Assembly (NCBI GenBank): GCA_020722165.1
Contig: DYLI01000068.1
Coordinates: 1 to 5,917, forward strand
Source of the DNA: Halothiobacillus neapolitanus
Lineage (GTDB): Bacteria > Pseudomonadota > Gammaproteobacteria > Halothiobacillales > Halothiobacillaceae
Direction of reading: 5' to 3'
DNA: 5,917 nt
In this document: positions 1 through 5,368 of the stretch, in pieces
Numbering within the stretch: the first letter of the stretch is position 1
How the letters are laid out: every line of letters begins with the position of its first letter
Notes under the pieces: model-generated
What the model was told of the DNA's origin: nothing
The model's database searches: none
Seen by the model: only the letters and a program-made list of their open reading frames with translations
Program-made: the position numbers and the translations under genes

Positions 1-180
1 GGCGCGGAGGCTTCGGGCTGGTTGGTTCCGTCCAGTGACCCGTTTATGGAGGGCAAGTCATTCCGTTTTGAAGTGTTCCCGAATGAAATCCGCCCCTATG
101 ACCGTATGGATGTGAACTACTGGTTGCGCTATGACGGCACTGTTCGCCAAATCTTTGTAACCCAAACTTTAAGCCGCTAA
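1..180 (+). CDS. C-terminal fragment of an unrecognised, probably phage structural, protein
   Basis: An open frame runs from base 1 to a TAA at 178-180, giving the last 59 residues of a protein whose start lies outside the window. The fragment is rich in aromatic residues and mixed in charge (for example the stretches SFRFEVFPNEIRPYDR and MDVNYWLRYDG). It has no low-complexity sequence or membrane segment and looks like a beta-rich end of a folded domain. I do not recognise the family. The next gene begins 11 bases after the stop, with its ribosome binding site starting in the stop codon, so the two are very likely co-transcribed and perhaps translationally coupled. A virion protein is a guess from context only. 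Confidence 0.7.
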   Translation, partial: GAEASGWLVPSSDPFMEGKSFRFEVFPNEIRPYDRMDVNYWLRYDGTVRQIFVTQTLSR

Positions 181-191
181 GGAGATAACCC

Positions 192-944
192 ATGAGTAAT
201 CTAGTCAACCTGTTGCGCCAAGCGGTGCAACCGATGGAAACCAATGAGGCGGTACTGGATGCCGTCTCGACAGAAAAAACTAAAGCCGGTGCAAAAGGCC
301 GCGCTGAAACCTATCTTGACCAAAACCTCCAGCTTGAAACCATGTCCATCCTCAAGGACTGGGCAGAGATGGATGAAGGCGATCTTGACGAGAATGAAAC
401 CTTCGGCGAGCGCCTGCATAACCTGCTGGTGGCGATGGCGGATGAAGACGGCGACGAGGTGATTACCAAGGACGAAGAAATCACGATCAACTATGCCAAG
501 GATGTAATCAGCAACTACCTTGAGCAAATCGGTGTAGATGCCGAGGACATTAGCGCCTTGCTGGATGACCAGGATGAAGATGCCGCCGAGCGCGTGCGCG
601 AAGCGGTAAGCGACGATGACACCGAGCTGGATGCGATGGTCTTTGGTGACGAAGACGGTGATGAGGTGATGGATGCGGCTGTTCCCGTAAAACACGAACT
701 TCGTCAAGGCAAGCACGGCAGCGCGCGCGGTGGTGTGCGCAAGGCTTTTGTGAGTTTCCATCATGGTGTTCGCATCAAAAAATGGAAAAGAATTGCAGGC
801 CGCGCAAAGGCTCCGACCCAAGCCCAGAAGACGCAACGTGAGAAAGCATTGATTGAGGCCAAAAAGCCTAATGCCATTCGCCGCTGGAAGCAGTCGATGC
901 GGAACCGTCGTAAGGCGGGCGTGAAGCCGCATACCCCAGCCTAA
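192..944 (+). CDS. Acidic/basic bipolar phage protein with EF-hand-like loop, function unknown
   Basis: This 250-residue protein starts at an ATG seven bases after a strong AAGGAG site (179-184), which fixes the start. Residues 1 to about 165 are strongly acidic and probably helical. Residues 166-250 are strongly basic, rich in Lys and Arg, and contain short basic clusters such as RIKKWKR and MRNRRK. Residues 84-95 read DEDGDEVITKDE. This matches the spacing of a calcium-binding EF-hand loop (acidic at 1, 3, 5 and 12, Ile at 8) but has Glu where Gly is usual at position 6. The heptapeptide DEDGDEV recurs at residues 153-159 without a complete loop. There is no signal peptide or membrane span. 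The charge pattern would suit a DNA- or capsid-associated virion protein or a scaffold, but I recognise no family. It is followed by a strong terminator, so it probably ends a transcription unit. Confidence 0.85.
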   Translation: MSNLVNLLRQAVQPMETNEAVLDAVSTEKTKAGAKGRAETYLDQNLQLETMSILKDWAEMDEGDLDENETFGERLHNLLVAMADEDGDEVITKDEEITINYAKDVISNYLEQIGVDAEDISALLDDQDEDAAERVREAVSDDDTELDAMVFGDEDGDEVMDAAVPVKHELRQGKHGSARGGVRKAFVSFHHGVRIKKWKRIAGRAKAPTQAQKTQREKALIEAKKPNAIRRWKQSMRNRRKAGVKPHTPA

Positions 945-960
945 GACCACGCAACCCACC

Positions 961-999
961 AAGGCCACGGCACGCCCAGCGCATTCCGTGGCCTTTTTT
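961..999 (+). terminator. Rho-independent terminator
   Basis: A perfect 10-bp stem pairs 961-970 (AAGGCCACGG) with 986-995 (CCGTGGCCTT). The loop is 15 bases, and a run of six T covers 994-999. It lies 16 bases after the stop of the bipolar protein gene and 14 bases before the ATG of the next gene, so it should end or attenuate transcription between them. Confidence 0.85.
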
Positions 1000-1013
1000 A
1001 TGAGAATTTCTGC

Positions 1014-1709
1014 ATGAGTGCCAAGCAATCGGTATGGGATGGCTTGAACCCGCACTTAATCGCCCGTTTTTGGGCGGTGAAGTACGACGGCAGCGCCACG
1101 GGTGACGGCGGCACGGTGCGCGCGCCGCTCTCCGAGGCGCAGCTTGACGTGACGCTGAACTGGCAAAGTCCGTTCGAGAATATGACGCTGGACGCTAAAG
1201 CCCCGGCGATTACCGCCATGTTTCAAAACGGCATGGCGGATTCGGCACTAAACTCAATGCGCAAGGTGTTTGGTGATAGTGAAGGCATGGTTTCTCAGTT
1301 TGAAGGCTTGACGGGCATCACCAAGCTCAACTCCACGCAGATTTTCTACGGTATGCCGCCCATCAAGATTCAATGCACGGCGATTTTTCGCGCATGGGCA
1401 GATGCCATGTGGGAGGTTGAAGAGCCCTTTAATCAACTGATGGAATGGGCGTTACCCAAGGCGCTTGCTGACAACTTCGCGTCTCCAGCCGAAGGCGCGA
1501 ACATACTCCTCCCGTCAAAAGCCCCAACCCCTATCGCCATGCTCTATAAAGGCCGCACATTCAAGCCCTTGGTGATCGAGCAAATCAGCCAGCCTTTGGC
1601 CTCACCCATCGACAAGGACGGCAAGTTTATGCAGCTCATTGTTCCCATGACCCTATGCAGCCTGACCGCCATTGACCGAGAGGATTGGCGCGGTTATCAG
1701 TCCATTTAA
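1014..1709 (+). CDS. Probable baseplate / tail-tube junction protein (myovirus tail)
   Basis: This is a 231-residue soluble protein. The central part (about residues 100-150) contains NSTQIFYGMPPIKI, then an FRAWAD segment, then a Glu/Pro-rich EVEEPFNQLMEWALP. From memory this pattern resembles the T4 gp48/gp54-type baseplate and tail-tube-initiator proteins of contractile-tailed phages. The C-terminal part (GRTFKPLVIEQISQPLASPID, then LCSLTAIDREDW) also fits a tail-tube-like beta fold. The family call rests on remembered patterns and not on an alignment. The ATG at 1014 has only a weak GAGAA site (1002-1006). The gene sits just after a terminator, so its transcripts come from read-through or from a promoter I cannot see. 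The next gene follows after 10 bases and shares the late tail context. Loss of the first few residues to another start is unlikely, since none is better placed. Confidence 0.65.
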   Translation: MSAKQSVWDGLNPHLIARFWAVKYDGSATGDGGTVRAPLSEAQLDVTLNWQSPFENMTLDAKAPAITAMFQNGMADSALNSMRKVFGDSEGMVSQFEGLTGITKLNSTQIFYGMPPIKIQCTAIFRAWADAMWEVEEPFNQLMEWALPKALADNFASPAEGANILLPSKAPTPIAMLYKGRTFKPLVIEQISQPLASPIDKDGKFMQLIVPMTLCSLTAIDREDWRGYQSI

Positions 1710-1719
1710 GGAGTTTGCC

Positions 1720-2466
1720 ATGATCTATTTCCCCCCGCTGCAAATGCGCCGCTTTACGGCCAAGATTCGTGAACTCAGCCTTGCGCAGTCCTTGGCGATT
1801 GCGGCCATTCCATTGCACCTTGATGAAATGGCAACCACCGAGTTCTTGCGTGCCTGCGTGGAGGATGCGCCACTTGACCCGGCCTTGTGGACAGTGCAAG
1901 AGCGCATTATGGGTGTGGCGCATTACCTCTCTTCGACCTCCGAAGGCGAGCCGGATTTTAGCGTGGGCGCGGGCTGGAAGTTTTCCGATTACTTCATGCC
2001 GGAAGCCAACGCACGCAAAGAGGCCAGCGAGCCGTTTGACCATGCCGGGGATACATGGCGTGCTGTTCCCGTGCTTGGACGTTATGCGCAGAGCATTGAG
2101 CGCTTGCACGGCGAATTGGAAGGCATTCAAGGCAAGGCACATTGGATTATTGGCATGATGGCGGCGGGATTGGAGCGTCGCAATGATGACAAGCCCGGTG
2201 ACGATGCCGCCGATGATGCGGTGGATGCGTGGCTGCTGGCACGGATGCGCGTGTTTCTTGACTACCCGGAAAGTGATTTTATCGCCCTGATGCAAGGCCA
2301 TGCCAAGGCCAGTGCCGAGATTGCGCATCTGTTCCGCCTGCGCACGGACGATAGCGGGATTATTGTCATGCCAAGCACGGAGGGCGCGGGTATTCCACCC
2401 GCCCGATTTCCGGTTTTCACCGCCCTCAGTGACTTTGCGCAGGCAGTGGCGGGAAAACCTGCATGA
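1720..2466 (+). CDS. Probable tail assembly chaperone, upstream frame (G/E-like)
   Basis: This 248-residue product begins at ATG 1720, six bases after an AAGGAG site (1708-1713) that overlaps the previous stop. In-frame codons upstream of 1720 lie inside the preceding gene and have no better site. The protein is mostly helical and soluble, with an N-terminal MRRFTAKIRELSLAQSLAIA segment and an acidic middle rich in Asp near residues 153-168. Its position after a tail junction gene fits the first frame of a tail assembly chaperone pair. So does the GpE-like continuation in another frame across its stop codon. These proteins coat the tape measure protein while the tail is built and are not in the finished virion. 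I did not recognise the N-terminal family directly, so the role is an inference from architecture. The TGA stop at 2464-2466 is overlapped by an ATG (ATGA). Confidence 0.65.
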   Translation: MIYFPPLQMRRFTAKIRELSLAQSLAIAAIPLHLDEMATTEFLRACVEDAPLDPALWTVQERIMGVAHYLSSTSEGEPDFSVGAGWKFSDYFMPEANARKEASEPFDHAGDTWRAVPVLGRYAQSIERLHGELEGIQGKAHWIIGMMAAGLERRNDDKPGDDAADDAVDAWLLARMRVFLDYPESDFIALMQGHAKASAEIAHLFRLRTDDSGIIVMPSTEGAGIPPARFPVFTALSDFAQAVAGKPA

Positions 2467-2686
2467 GCTGGCAGCCAGCCTTGCCTTATATTTCAACGCA
2501 AGCCCCAAGGATGCCTTGCAAATGACACAGAGCGATGCGCACGCATTTTTTGATAGCAAAACATTTACCAAGTGGCGCGAAAATCAGGAAGCCCGCAGCA
2601 AAATCGACGTGGCGGTGATTGACCGCTTGAACGGCGTAATGCGCGGCCTGAATATCGTCGCCAAGACCATAGCGAGAACACGATGA
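2429..2686 (+). CDS. Probable tail assembly chaperone, downstream frame (T/E'-like); start unresolved
   Basis: The frame is open from 2159 to a TGA at 2684-2686, but its sequence looks like a real protein only from about 2435 onward. After the upstream chaperone's stop it encodes ASLALYFNASPKDAL, a short spacer, then FFDSKTFTKWRENQEAR. This resembles the GpE/E' pattern of an aromatic helix, a Pro-containing turn, and a Trp-Arg helix. No good ribosome binding site precedes any early start. GTG 2429 (used here) and TTG 2435 have none. ATG 2522 has AAGGA at 2507-2511 but would cut off the first conserved helix. The most economical reading is a C-terminal extension reached by ribosomal frameshifting from the upstream gene, giving a fusion of roughly 320 residues. 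The TGA stop overlaps the next gene's ATG (ATGA at 2683). Confidence 0.6.
   Translation: MTLRRQWRENLHELAASLALYFNASPKDALQMTQSDAHAFFDSKTFTKWRENQEARSKIDVAVIDRLNGVMRGLNIVAKTIARTR
2449..2466 (+). other. Candidate programmed frameshift site between the two chaperone frames
   Basis: Just before the upstream stop the sequence reads GCG GGA AAA CCT GCA TGA in the upstream frame. The downstream frame is offset by +1, which is equivalent to -2. A Lys-tRNA on AAA (2455-2457) could slip +1 onto AAC (2456-2458), or -2 onto GAA (2453-2455). Both movements keep partial pairing. Tail chaperone pairs usually use -1 shifts, while a -2 shift has been described for Mu-type tail genes, so the direction here is unusual but not without parallel. 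The exact site is a guess. Other positions in the overlap are possible. Confidence 0.35.
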
Positions 2687-3018
2687 CGACCCCATCAAGT
2701 AATCATGATGTGACGATTGCGCTGCATAGCGACCGCCTTGCGCGCTTTGAAAAATCGCTTGAGCGTTATGACCATGCGCTCGAAGGCATTGCAAAAAGTC
2801 TTGAAGCACTGACCAAGCTGGAGATGCAGCACTCGGAAACCCGTCAGCGTTGTGATCGGCTGGAGCGCATTATTGAATCTCAGGATAGTCGCATCGAAGC
2901 GATTGAGGACATTGAAAAAAGCCGCGCCGGAATCATGAAAGCCATTGGCTTTATCTGGGGCGCAATCGGTGGTTTGGCAATGGTTGAACTGTGGCGTTTT
3001 ATTGGAGGAACTCCGTGA
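2683..3018 (+). CDS. Coiled-coil protein with C-terminal membrane segment (XhlA-like, lysis-associated?)
   Basis: This 111-residue protein starts at an ATG that overlaps the previous stop (ATGA), so translation is probably coupled. Residues about 15-80 are highly charged and helical, with heptad-like spacing of Leu and Ile (for example LERYDHALEGIAKSLEAL), suggesting a coiled coil. Residues about 84-107 form one hydrophobic segment (IGFIWGAIGGLAMVELW), likely a tail anchor with the N-terminal part in the cytoplasm. There is no signal peptide. The architecture resembles XhlA-type proteins that work with phage holins and endolysins. The holin-like and endolysin genes follow within 650 bases, which supports a lysis role, though a general membrane-anchored phage protein is also possible. 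Confidence 0.7.
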   Translation: MTTPSSNHDVTIALHSDRLARFEKSLERYDHALEGIAKSLEALTKLEMQHSETRQRCDRLERIIESQDSRIEAIEDIEKSRAGIMKAIGFIWGAIGGLAMVELWRFIGGTP

Positions 3019-3332
3019 TGAAGATGGTATTTGAAACGATTGAAGACTTGGTTGATGTGTCTTTTGCAGCGGGCAAAATGACGGCGGAAAACAATGCTGA
3101 TGTGCAAAAGTTTCTCGCACTTGATAGCTTGCAGCAACGTGAGTTGATCGGCGCATTGTGCGTTCTTGCGGACAATGTGGTGCTGGATGTGGATAATGAC
3201 TACGACATCGACGATGGATATACGGATGACTGCTGCGCCTGTATGTATGCCGATGAAGACTATGAGGCCGATGCAGAGGACGTTGCGGATGTTGCGGACG
3301 TAGCGACACAAACCGAGGGAACATCAGCATGA
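3018..3332 (+). CDS. Very acidic small phage protein, function unknown
   Basis: A GGAGGAA site at 3004-3010, seven bases before ATG 3018, fixes the start. The ATG overlaps the previous stop (TGATG). The GTG at 2991 in the same frame lies upstream of this site and is not needed. The 104-residue product has a helical, mildly charged N-terminal half (LQQRELIGALCVLADN). From about residue 56 it is extremely acidic (DVDNDYDIDDGYTDD), followed by a Cys cluster (CCACM) and a DVADVADVA repeat at residues 88-96. There is no membrane segment. I recognise no family. Its place between a membrane-anchored coiled-coil protein and a holin suggests a regulatory or accessory lysis role. A nucleic-acid mimic is another possibility from charge alone. 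Both ideas are inference. Confidence 0.75.
   Translation: MKMVFETIEDLVDVSFAAGKMTAENNADVQKFLALDSLQQRELIGALCVLADNVVLDVDNDYDIDDGYTDDCCACMYADEDYEADAEDVADVADVATQTEGTSA
3279..3305 (+). repeat. Three in-frame 9-bp tandem repeats (Asp-Val-Ala)
   Basis: Three consecutive units, GACGTTGCG, GATGTTGCG and GACGTAGCG, encode DVADVADVA at the C-terminal end of the acidic small protein. The units differ only at third codon positions. They probably reflect slippage or local duplication within a coding sequence and have no evident separate function. Confidence 0.6.
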
Positions 3333-3625
3333 AACGTGACGCAATGCGCATTACGGTAATGACCGCTCTAGCAGCGGTGTTGTTGCTATGGCTGGGCAAT
3401 GGCTTGAATGATTCAAGCTGGCGCGTGGTGGCCTTCTCCGCAGGCGCGGTGCTTTTGGTCGCAGGCCTGAGCCACATTACCCGCCGGGTGCTGTTTCACC
3501 GCCTGGACATTCAGGACTTGGCTATCAAGGCCGCCGAAACCCCCACAGGCGCGGCGATCAGCTTCGCCGCTGTGGTGTACTTTTTAACCGTGCTGGTGCA
3601 GTCCGGCGTGGCCTTGATGCGCTGA
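3329..3625 (+). CDS. Putative holin, three membrane segments
   Basis: This 98-residue protein starts at an ATG overlapping the previous stop (ATGA), eight bases after a GAGGGA site (3315-3320). It has three hydrophobic segments, at about residues 8-26, 33-50 and 74-97. A short basic N-terminus (MKR) precedes the first. A charged amphipathic linker (HITRRVLFHRLDIQDLAIKAAE) separates the second and third. Size and topology fit a phage holin, which accumulates in the inner membrane and opens lesions at a set time so the endolysin can reach the peptidoglycan. The gene lies two codon-lengths or less from the endolysin gene, which itself lacks a signal peptide, so a holin is expected nearby. A generic small membrane protein cannot be excluded on sequence alone. 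Confidence 0.75.
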   Translation: MKRDAMRITVMTALAAVLLLWLGNGLNDSSWRVVAFSAGAVLLVAGLSHITRRVLFHRLDIQDLAIKAAETPTGAAISFAAVVYFLTVLVQSGVALMR

Positions 3626-3626
3626 T

Positions 3627-4247
3627 ATGGACGGCTTGCCTCCCAATGCCGTGACCTATCTGCCCGTGCTGCAGGCCGAGATACGCACGCACTGGCCGCA
3701 AACACCCTTGCCCTCCACCCTTGCGGCGCAGGTGGAGCAGGAAACCTGCTACAACCTCAAACACCGCAAGTGCTGGAACCCCAAGGCCGAGCTGAAAACA
3801 GAGCGAGAATACGGCTTTGGCCTTGGGCAGCTCACCGTCACCAAGCGCTTTGATAATTTCAGCGAGGCCAAAAAGCTGCATTCCTCCCTTGCAAGCTGGC
3901 AATGGGAAGAGCGCTACGACCCGGCGCGTCAGTTGCGCACGATGGTACTGATGGACAAGGGCGCATGGTTGCGCCTGAGTTTTGTGGATGACGAGATTGA
4001 ACGCCTCGCCATGACCTTTAGCGCCTACAACGGCGGGCTTGGCGGCGTGCTGCAAGACCGCGAGCTATGCGCATCTACGCAGGGCTGTAACCCCAATCTG
4101 TGGTTCGGCAATGTGGCGGAGTACAGCTTCAAAAAGAAGACCAAGACCAGCGGCTACGGAAAATCTTTTTTCGACATCAACCGTGAGTATGTGGTGAACG
4201 TGCTCACCAAGCGGCGCGAAAAGTACGCGGCTTATTTTGGGGATTGA
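3627..4247 (+). CDS. Endolysin, lytic transglycosylase (SLT/GH23-like)
   Basis: This 206-residue enzyme should cleave the glycan strands of peptidoglycan, between N-acetylmuramic acid and N-acetylglucosamine, forming 1,6-anhydro ends. The order of motifs fits the SLT lysozyme-like fold. QVEQETC at residues 35-41 has Glu39 as the likely catalytic acid, aligned with the QES motif of Slt70. EYGFGLGQLT at about 61-70 corresponds to the G-x-GLMQ motif, and SAYNGG at 132-137 to the AYNGG motif. A terminal REYVVNVL segment matches the last helix. There is no signal peptide, so export depends on a holin, and the holin-like gene ends one base before this ATG. The ribosome binding site is weak, suggesting coupling to the holin gene. 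It is longer than a bare catalytic domain, with an extra charged segment between the second and third motifs. Confidence 0.8.
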   Translation: MDGLPPNAVTYLPVLQAEIRTHWPQTPLPSTLAAQVEQETCYNLKHRKCWNPKAELKTEREYGFGLGQLTVTKRFDNFSEAKKLHSSLASWQWEERYDPARQLRTMVLMDKGAWLRLSFVDDEIERLAMTFSAYNGGLGGVLQDRELCASTQGCNPNLWFGNVAEYSFKKKTKTSGYGKSFFDINREYVVNVLTKRREKYAAYFGD

Positions 4248-4294
4248 TGACAGGAAAACCCAAGCCAATCCGCCATTTTTCACTTGCCACAATG

Positions 4295-4328
4295 CCCTCG
4301 TCAGATTACACATCACGAGGGTATTTTT
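4295..4328 (+). terminator. Terminator-like hairpin containing the next gene's ribosome binding site
   Basis: A 7-bp perfect stem pairs 4295-4301 (CCCTCGT) with 4315-4321 (ACGAGGG) around a 13-base loop. A G-U and a T-A pair could extend it. It is followed by TATTTTT (4322-4328), the layout of a rho-independent terminator after the endolysin gene. The 3' arm holds GAGGG, the only good ribosome binding site for the ATG at 4329, so the hairpin could also hide that site. Confidence 0.65.
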
Positions 4329-4856
4329 ATGGCCGTTTCTACCGGCAGTTACATGAAGGGTTTCCAGGAAACCACCCGCACCCTTGGACACAAGGCAACA
4401 GCGGACGAGTTCACAATGGAGATCAAGGGTTTTGAGCACACATACCTGTTGGTCAAAACCCAATTTTGGCCTGAGCTTTCGGTTGGTGAAACCATCGAAA
4501 TCCCGACTGTTCTAGGCTCCAAGATGGTGCAGCCCGCGCAAGTCAATTTTACCTTCCAGAAATCCATTGCCCTGCAAGAAACCAATGCTGGGGTCATCAG
4601 CAAGATGCTGGTTGAGTTGCTGTGCAATGGCGGCACGTTCGATGCCAAGGTGTATCACGGCACGCCGCAGAACTTCGTGGAAGCGCGTGAAATCATCGAG
4701 TGTCACTTGGTGCTGGAAATGCCGGAAACCGACTTTGAAAACCGCACCCAGCCCTTGCTGTTTACCGGGCAGATTGCAGGCCACTACTACGGCGAAACCA
4801 TTACGGGCAACGTGCCTCATCTGTATGGTCGTGATGGCCAGGCAGGTAGCTGCTGA
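4329..4856 (+). CDS. Probable tail tube protein
   Basis: This 175-residue soluble protein starts at ATG 4329, seven bases after GAGG (4317-4320). A TTG 45 bases upstream in the same frame lacks a site and would place the terminator hairpin inside the gene. The sequence has alternating hydrophobic residues typical of beta strands (MEIKGFEHTYLLVKT, QVNFTFQKSIALQE, ECHLVLEMPETDF) and ends in a Gly-rich tail. From memory it resembles tail tube proteins of the T4 gp19 type, which polymerise into the inner tube of contractile tails. The tail junction-like gene at 1014-1709 supports this. A minor baseplate protein with the same fold is the main alternative. The stop overlaps the next start (TGATG). 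Confidence 0.6.
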   Translation: MAVSTGSYMKGFQETTRTLGHKATADEFTMEIKGFEHTYLLVKTQFWPELSVGETIEIPTVLGSKMVQPAQVNFTFQKSIALQETNAGVISKMLVELLCNGGTFDAKVYHGTPQNFVEAREIIECHLVLEMPETDFENRTQPLLFTGQIAGHYYGETITGNVPHLYGRDGQAGSC

Positions 4857-5257
4857 TGCTTGAGCCGCTAGCCCGCTATGTCGAGCGCTTTCTTTTGGAG
4901 CGCCCGGATAACGTCATTCTTGAGCCTGAGCAAATTGAAGCGCAGGCGGTGAATGCCGCGATATTTTTAGCGGGCTATGCGGACTTGCGTGAATACCTTG
5001 AACGCCTTGCGCTTGACCCTTTGGCAGCGCGTGCGGCCATTACCGGGAACACCCCGGTGTCTTATTCCGAGTGGGCGTTAATTCGTCCGCTCTTTTTGTT
5101 GTACGTCGAGCGCGAAACGGCGTTTTACATCGAATCGACACGCGGGTTTGGTGTTGACGTGTTTGGGCGTTCGACCTCCGAAGTGGCGAGTGAAATCACC
5201 GCTCTGGAGGCCGAATTACCACGTCGTGCGTTTTCGCAACCTGTTTTTACTGTATGA
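4856..5257 (+). CDS. Conserved-looking helical phage protein, function unknown
   Basis: The ATG at 4856 overlaps the stop of the tail tube-like gene (TGATG), so translation is likely coupled. The 133-residue product is mostly helical, with a Leu/Glu-rich N-terminal half (LARYVERFLLERPDN, LREYLERLALDPLAARAA). A second part contains SEWALIRPLFLLYVERETAFY and an acidic helix EVASEITALEAELPRR. There is no clear membrane span or signal peptide. I do not recognise the family. Its place right after a tail gene suggests a small structural or assembly protein, for example a neck or tail-completion factor, but this is only context. Confidence 0.75.
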   Translation: MLEPLARYVERFLLERPDNVILEPEQIEAQAVNAAIFLAGYADLREYLERLALDPLAARAAITGNTPVSYSEWALIRPLFLLYVERETAFYIESTRGFGVDVFGRSTSEVASEITALEAELPRRAFSQPVFTV

Positions 5258-5266
5258 GGACGCGCC

Positions 5267-5368
5267 ATGCTTGAGCCAGAAGATAACCTGCTGTTCGCCA
5301 TTATGGCCGGGCTGTTTTTATTCAGCATGGCGGCCTTGCTGGGCGGGCTGTATTTGGGGTTTGCATGA
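5267..5368 (+). CDS. Tiny single-span membrane protein, lysis-associated?
   Basis: A 33-residue frame begins at ATG 5267, six bases after a GAGGA site (5256-5260) that overlaps the previous gene's stop. Its TGA (5366-5368) overlaps the Rz-like start (ATGA at 5365). After an acidic start (MLEPEDN), residues about 8-32 form one hydrophobic helix (LLFAIMAGLFLFSMAALLGG is its core). The good ribosome binding site, correct spacing and tight coupling argue that it is real. Its neighbours are spanin genes, so a small pinholin, an antiholin or another lysis accessory is possible. No family can be assigned at this length. Confidence 0.7.
   Translation: MLEPEDNLLFAIMAGLFLFSMAALLGGLYLGFA

Noticed and set aside
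201..1055. 284-residue open frame on the - strand
   Set aside because: It lies wholly opposite the well-supported bipolar protein gene and the terminator, has no ribosome binding site of note, and its Cys/His/Leu-rich composition is typical of an antisense shadow.
1672..1719. Longer start for the tail chaperone
   Set aside because: The upstream codons begin with ATT and lie inside the previous gene. AAGGAG at 1708-1713 points to ATG 1720.
1636..2571. 311-residue open frame on the - strand
   Set aside because: It mirrors the tail chaperone gene, spans several + strand gene junctions, and its composition (many His, Arg, Cys) fits the complement of a coding strand.
2695..3477. 260-residue and overlapping 143-residue open frames on the - strand
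   Set aside because: They cross three + strand genes that have proper starts and coupling. Their His/Pro/Ser-rich sequence looks like shadow translation.
4284..4312. Possible promoter TTGCCA - 17 bases - TACACA before the tail tube gene
   Set aside because: The -35 is fair but the -10 matches only three of six positions and overlaps the hairpin loop, so it is too weak to list as a feature.
4567..4863. 98-residue + strand frame inside the tail tube-like gene
   Set aside because: It is rich in Arg, Cys and Ser with no ribosome binding site, and is the +1 shadow of a well-supported gene.
4856..5277. Shared start ATGCTTGAGCC in the genes at 4856 and 5267
   Set aside because: Only 11 bases are identical and the proteins differ after MLEP, so this is more likely chance than a repeat or duplicated gene.
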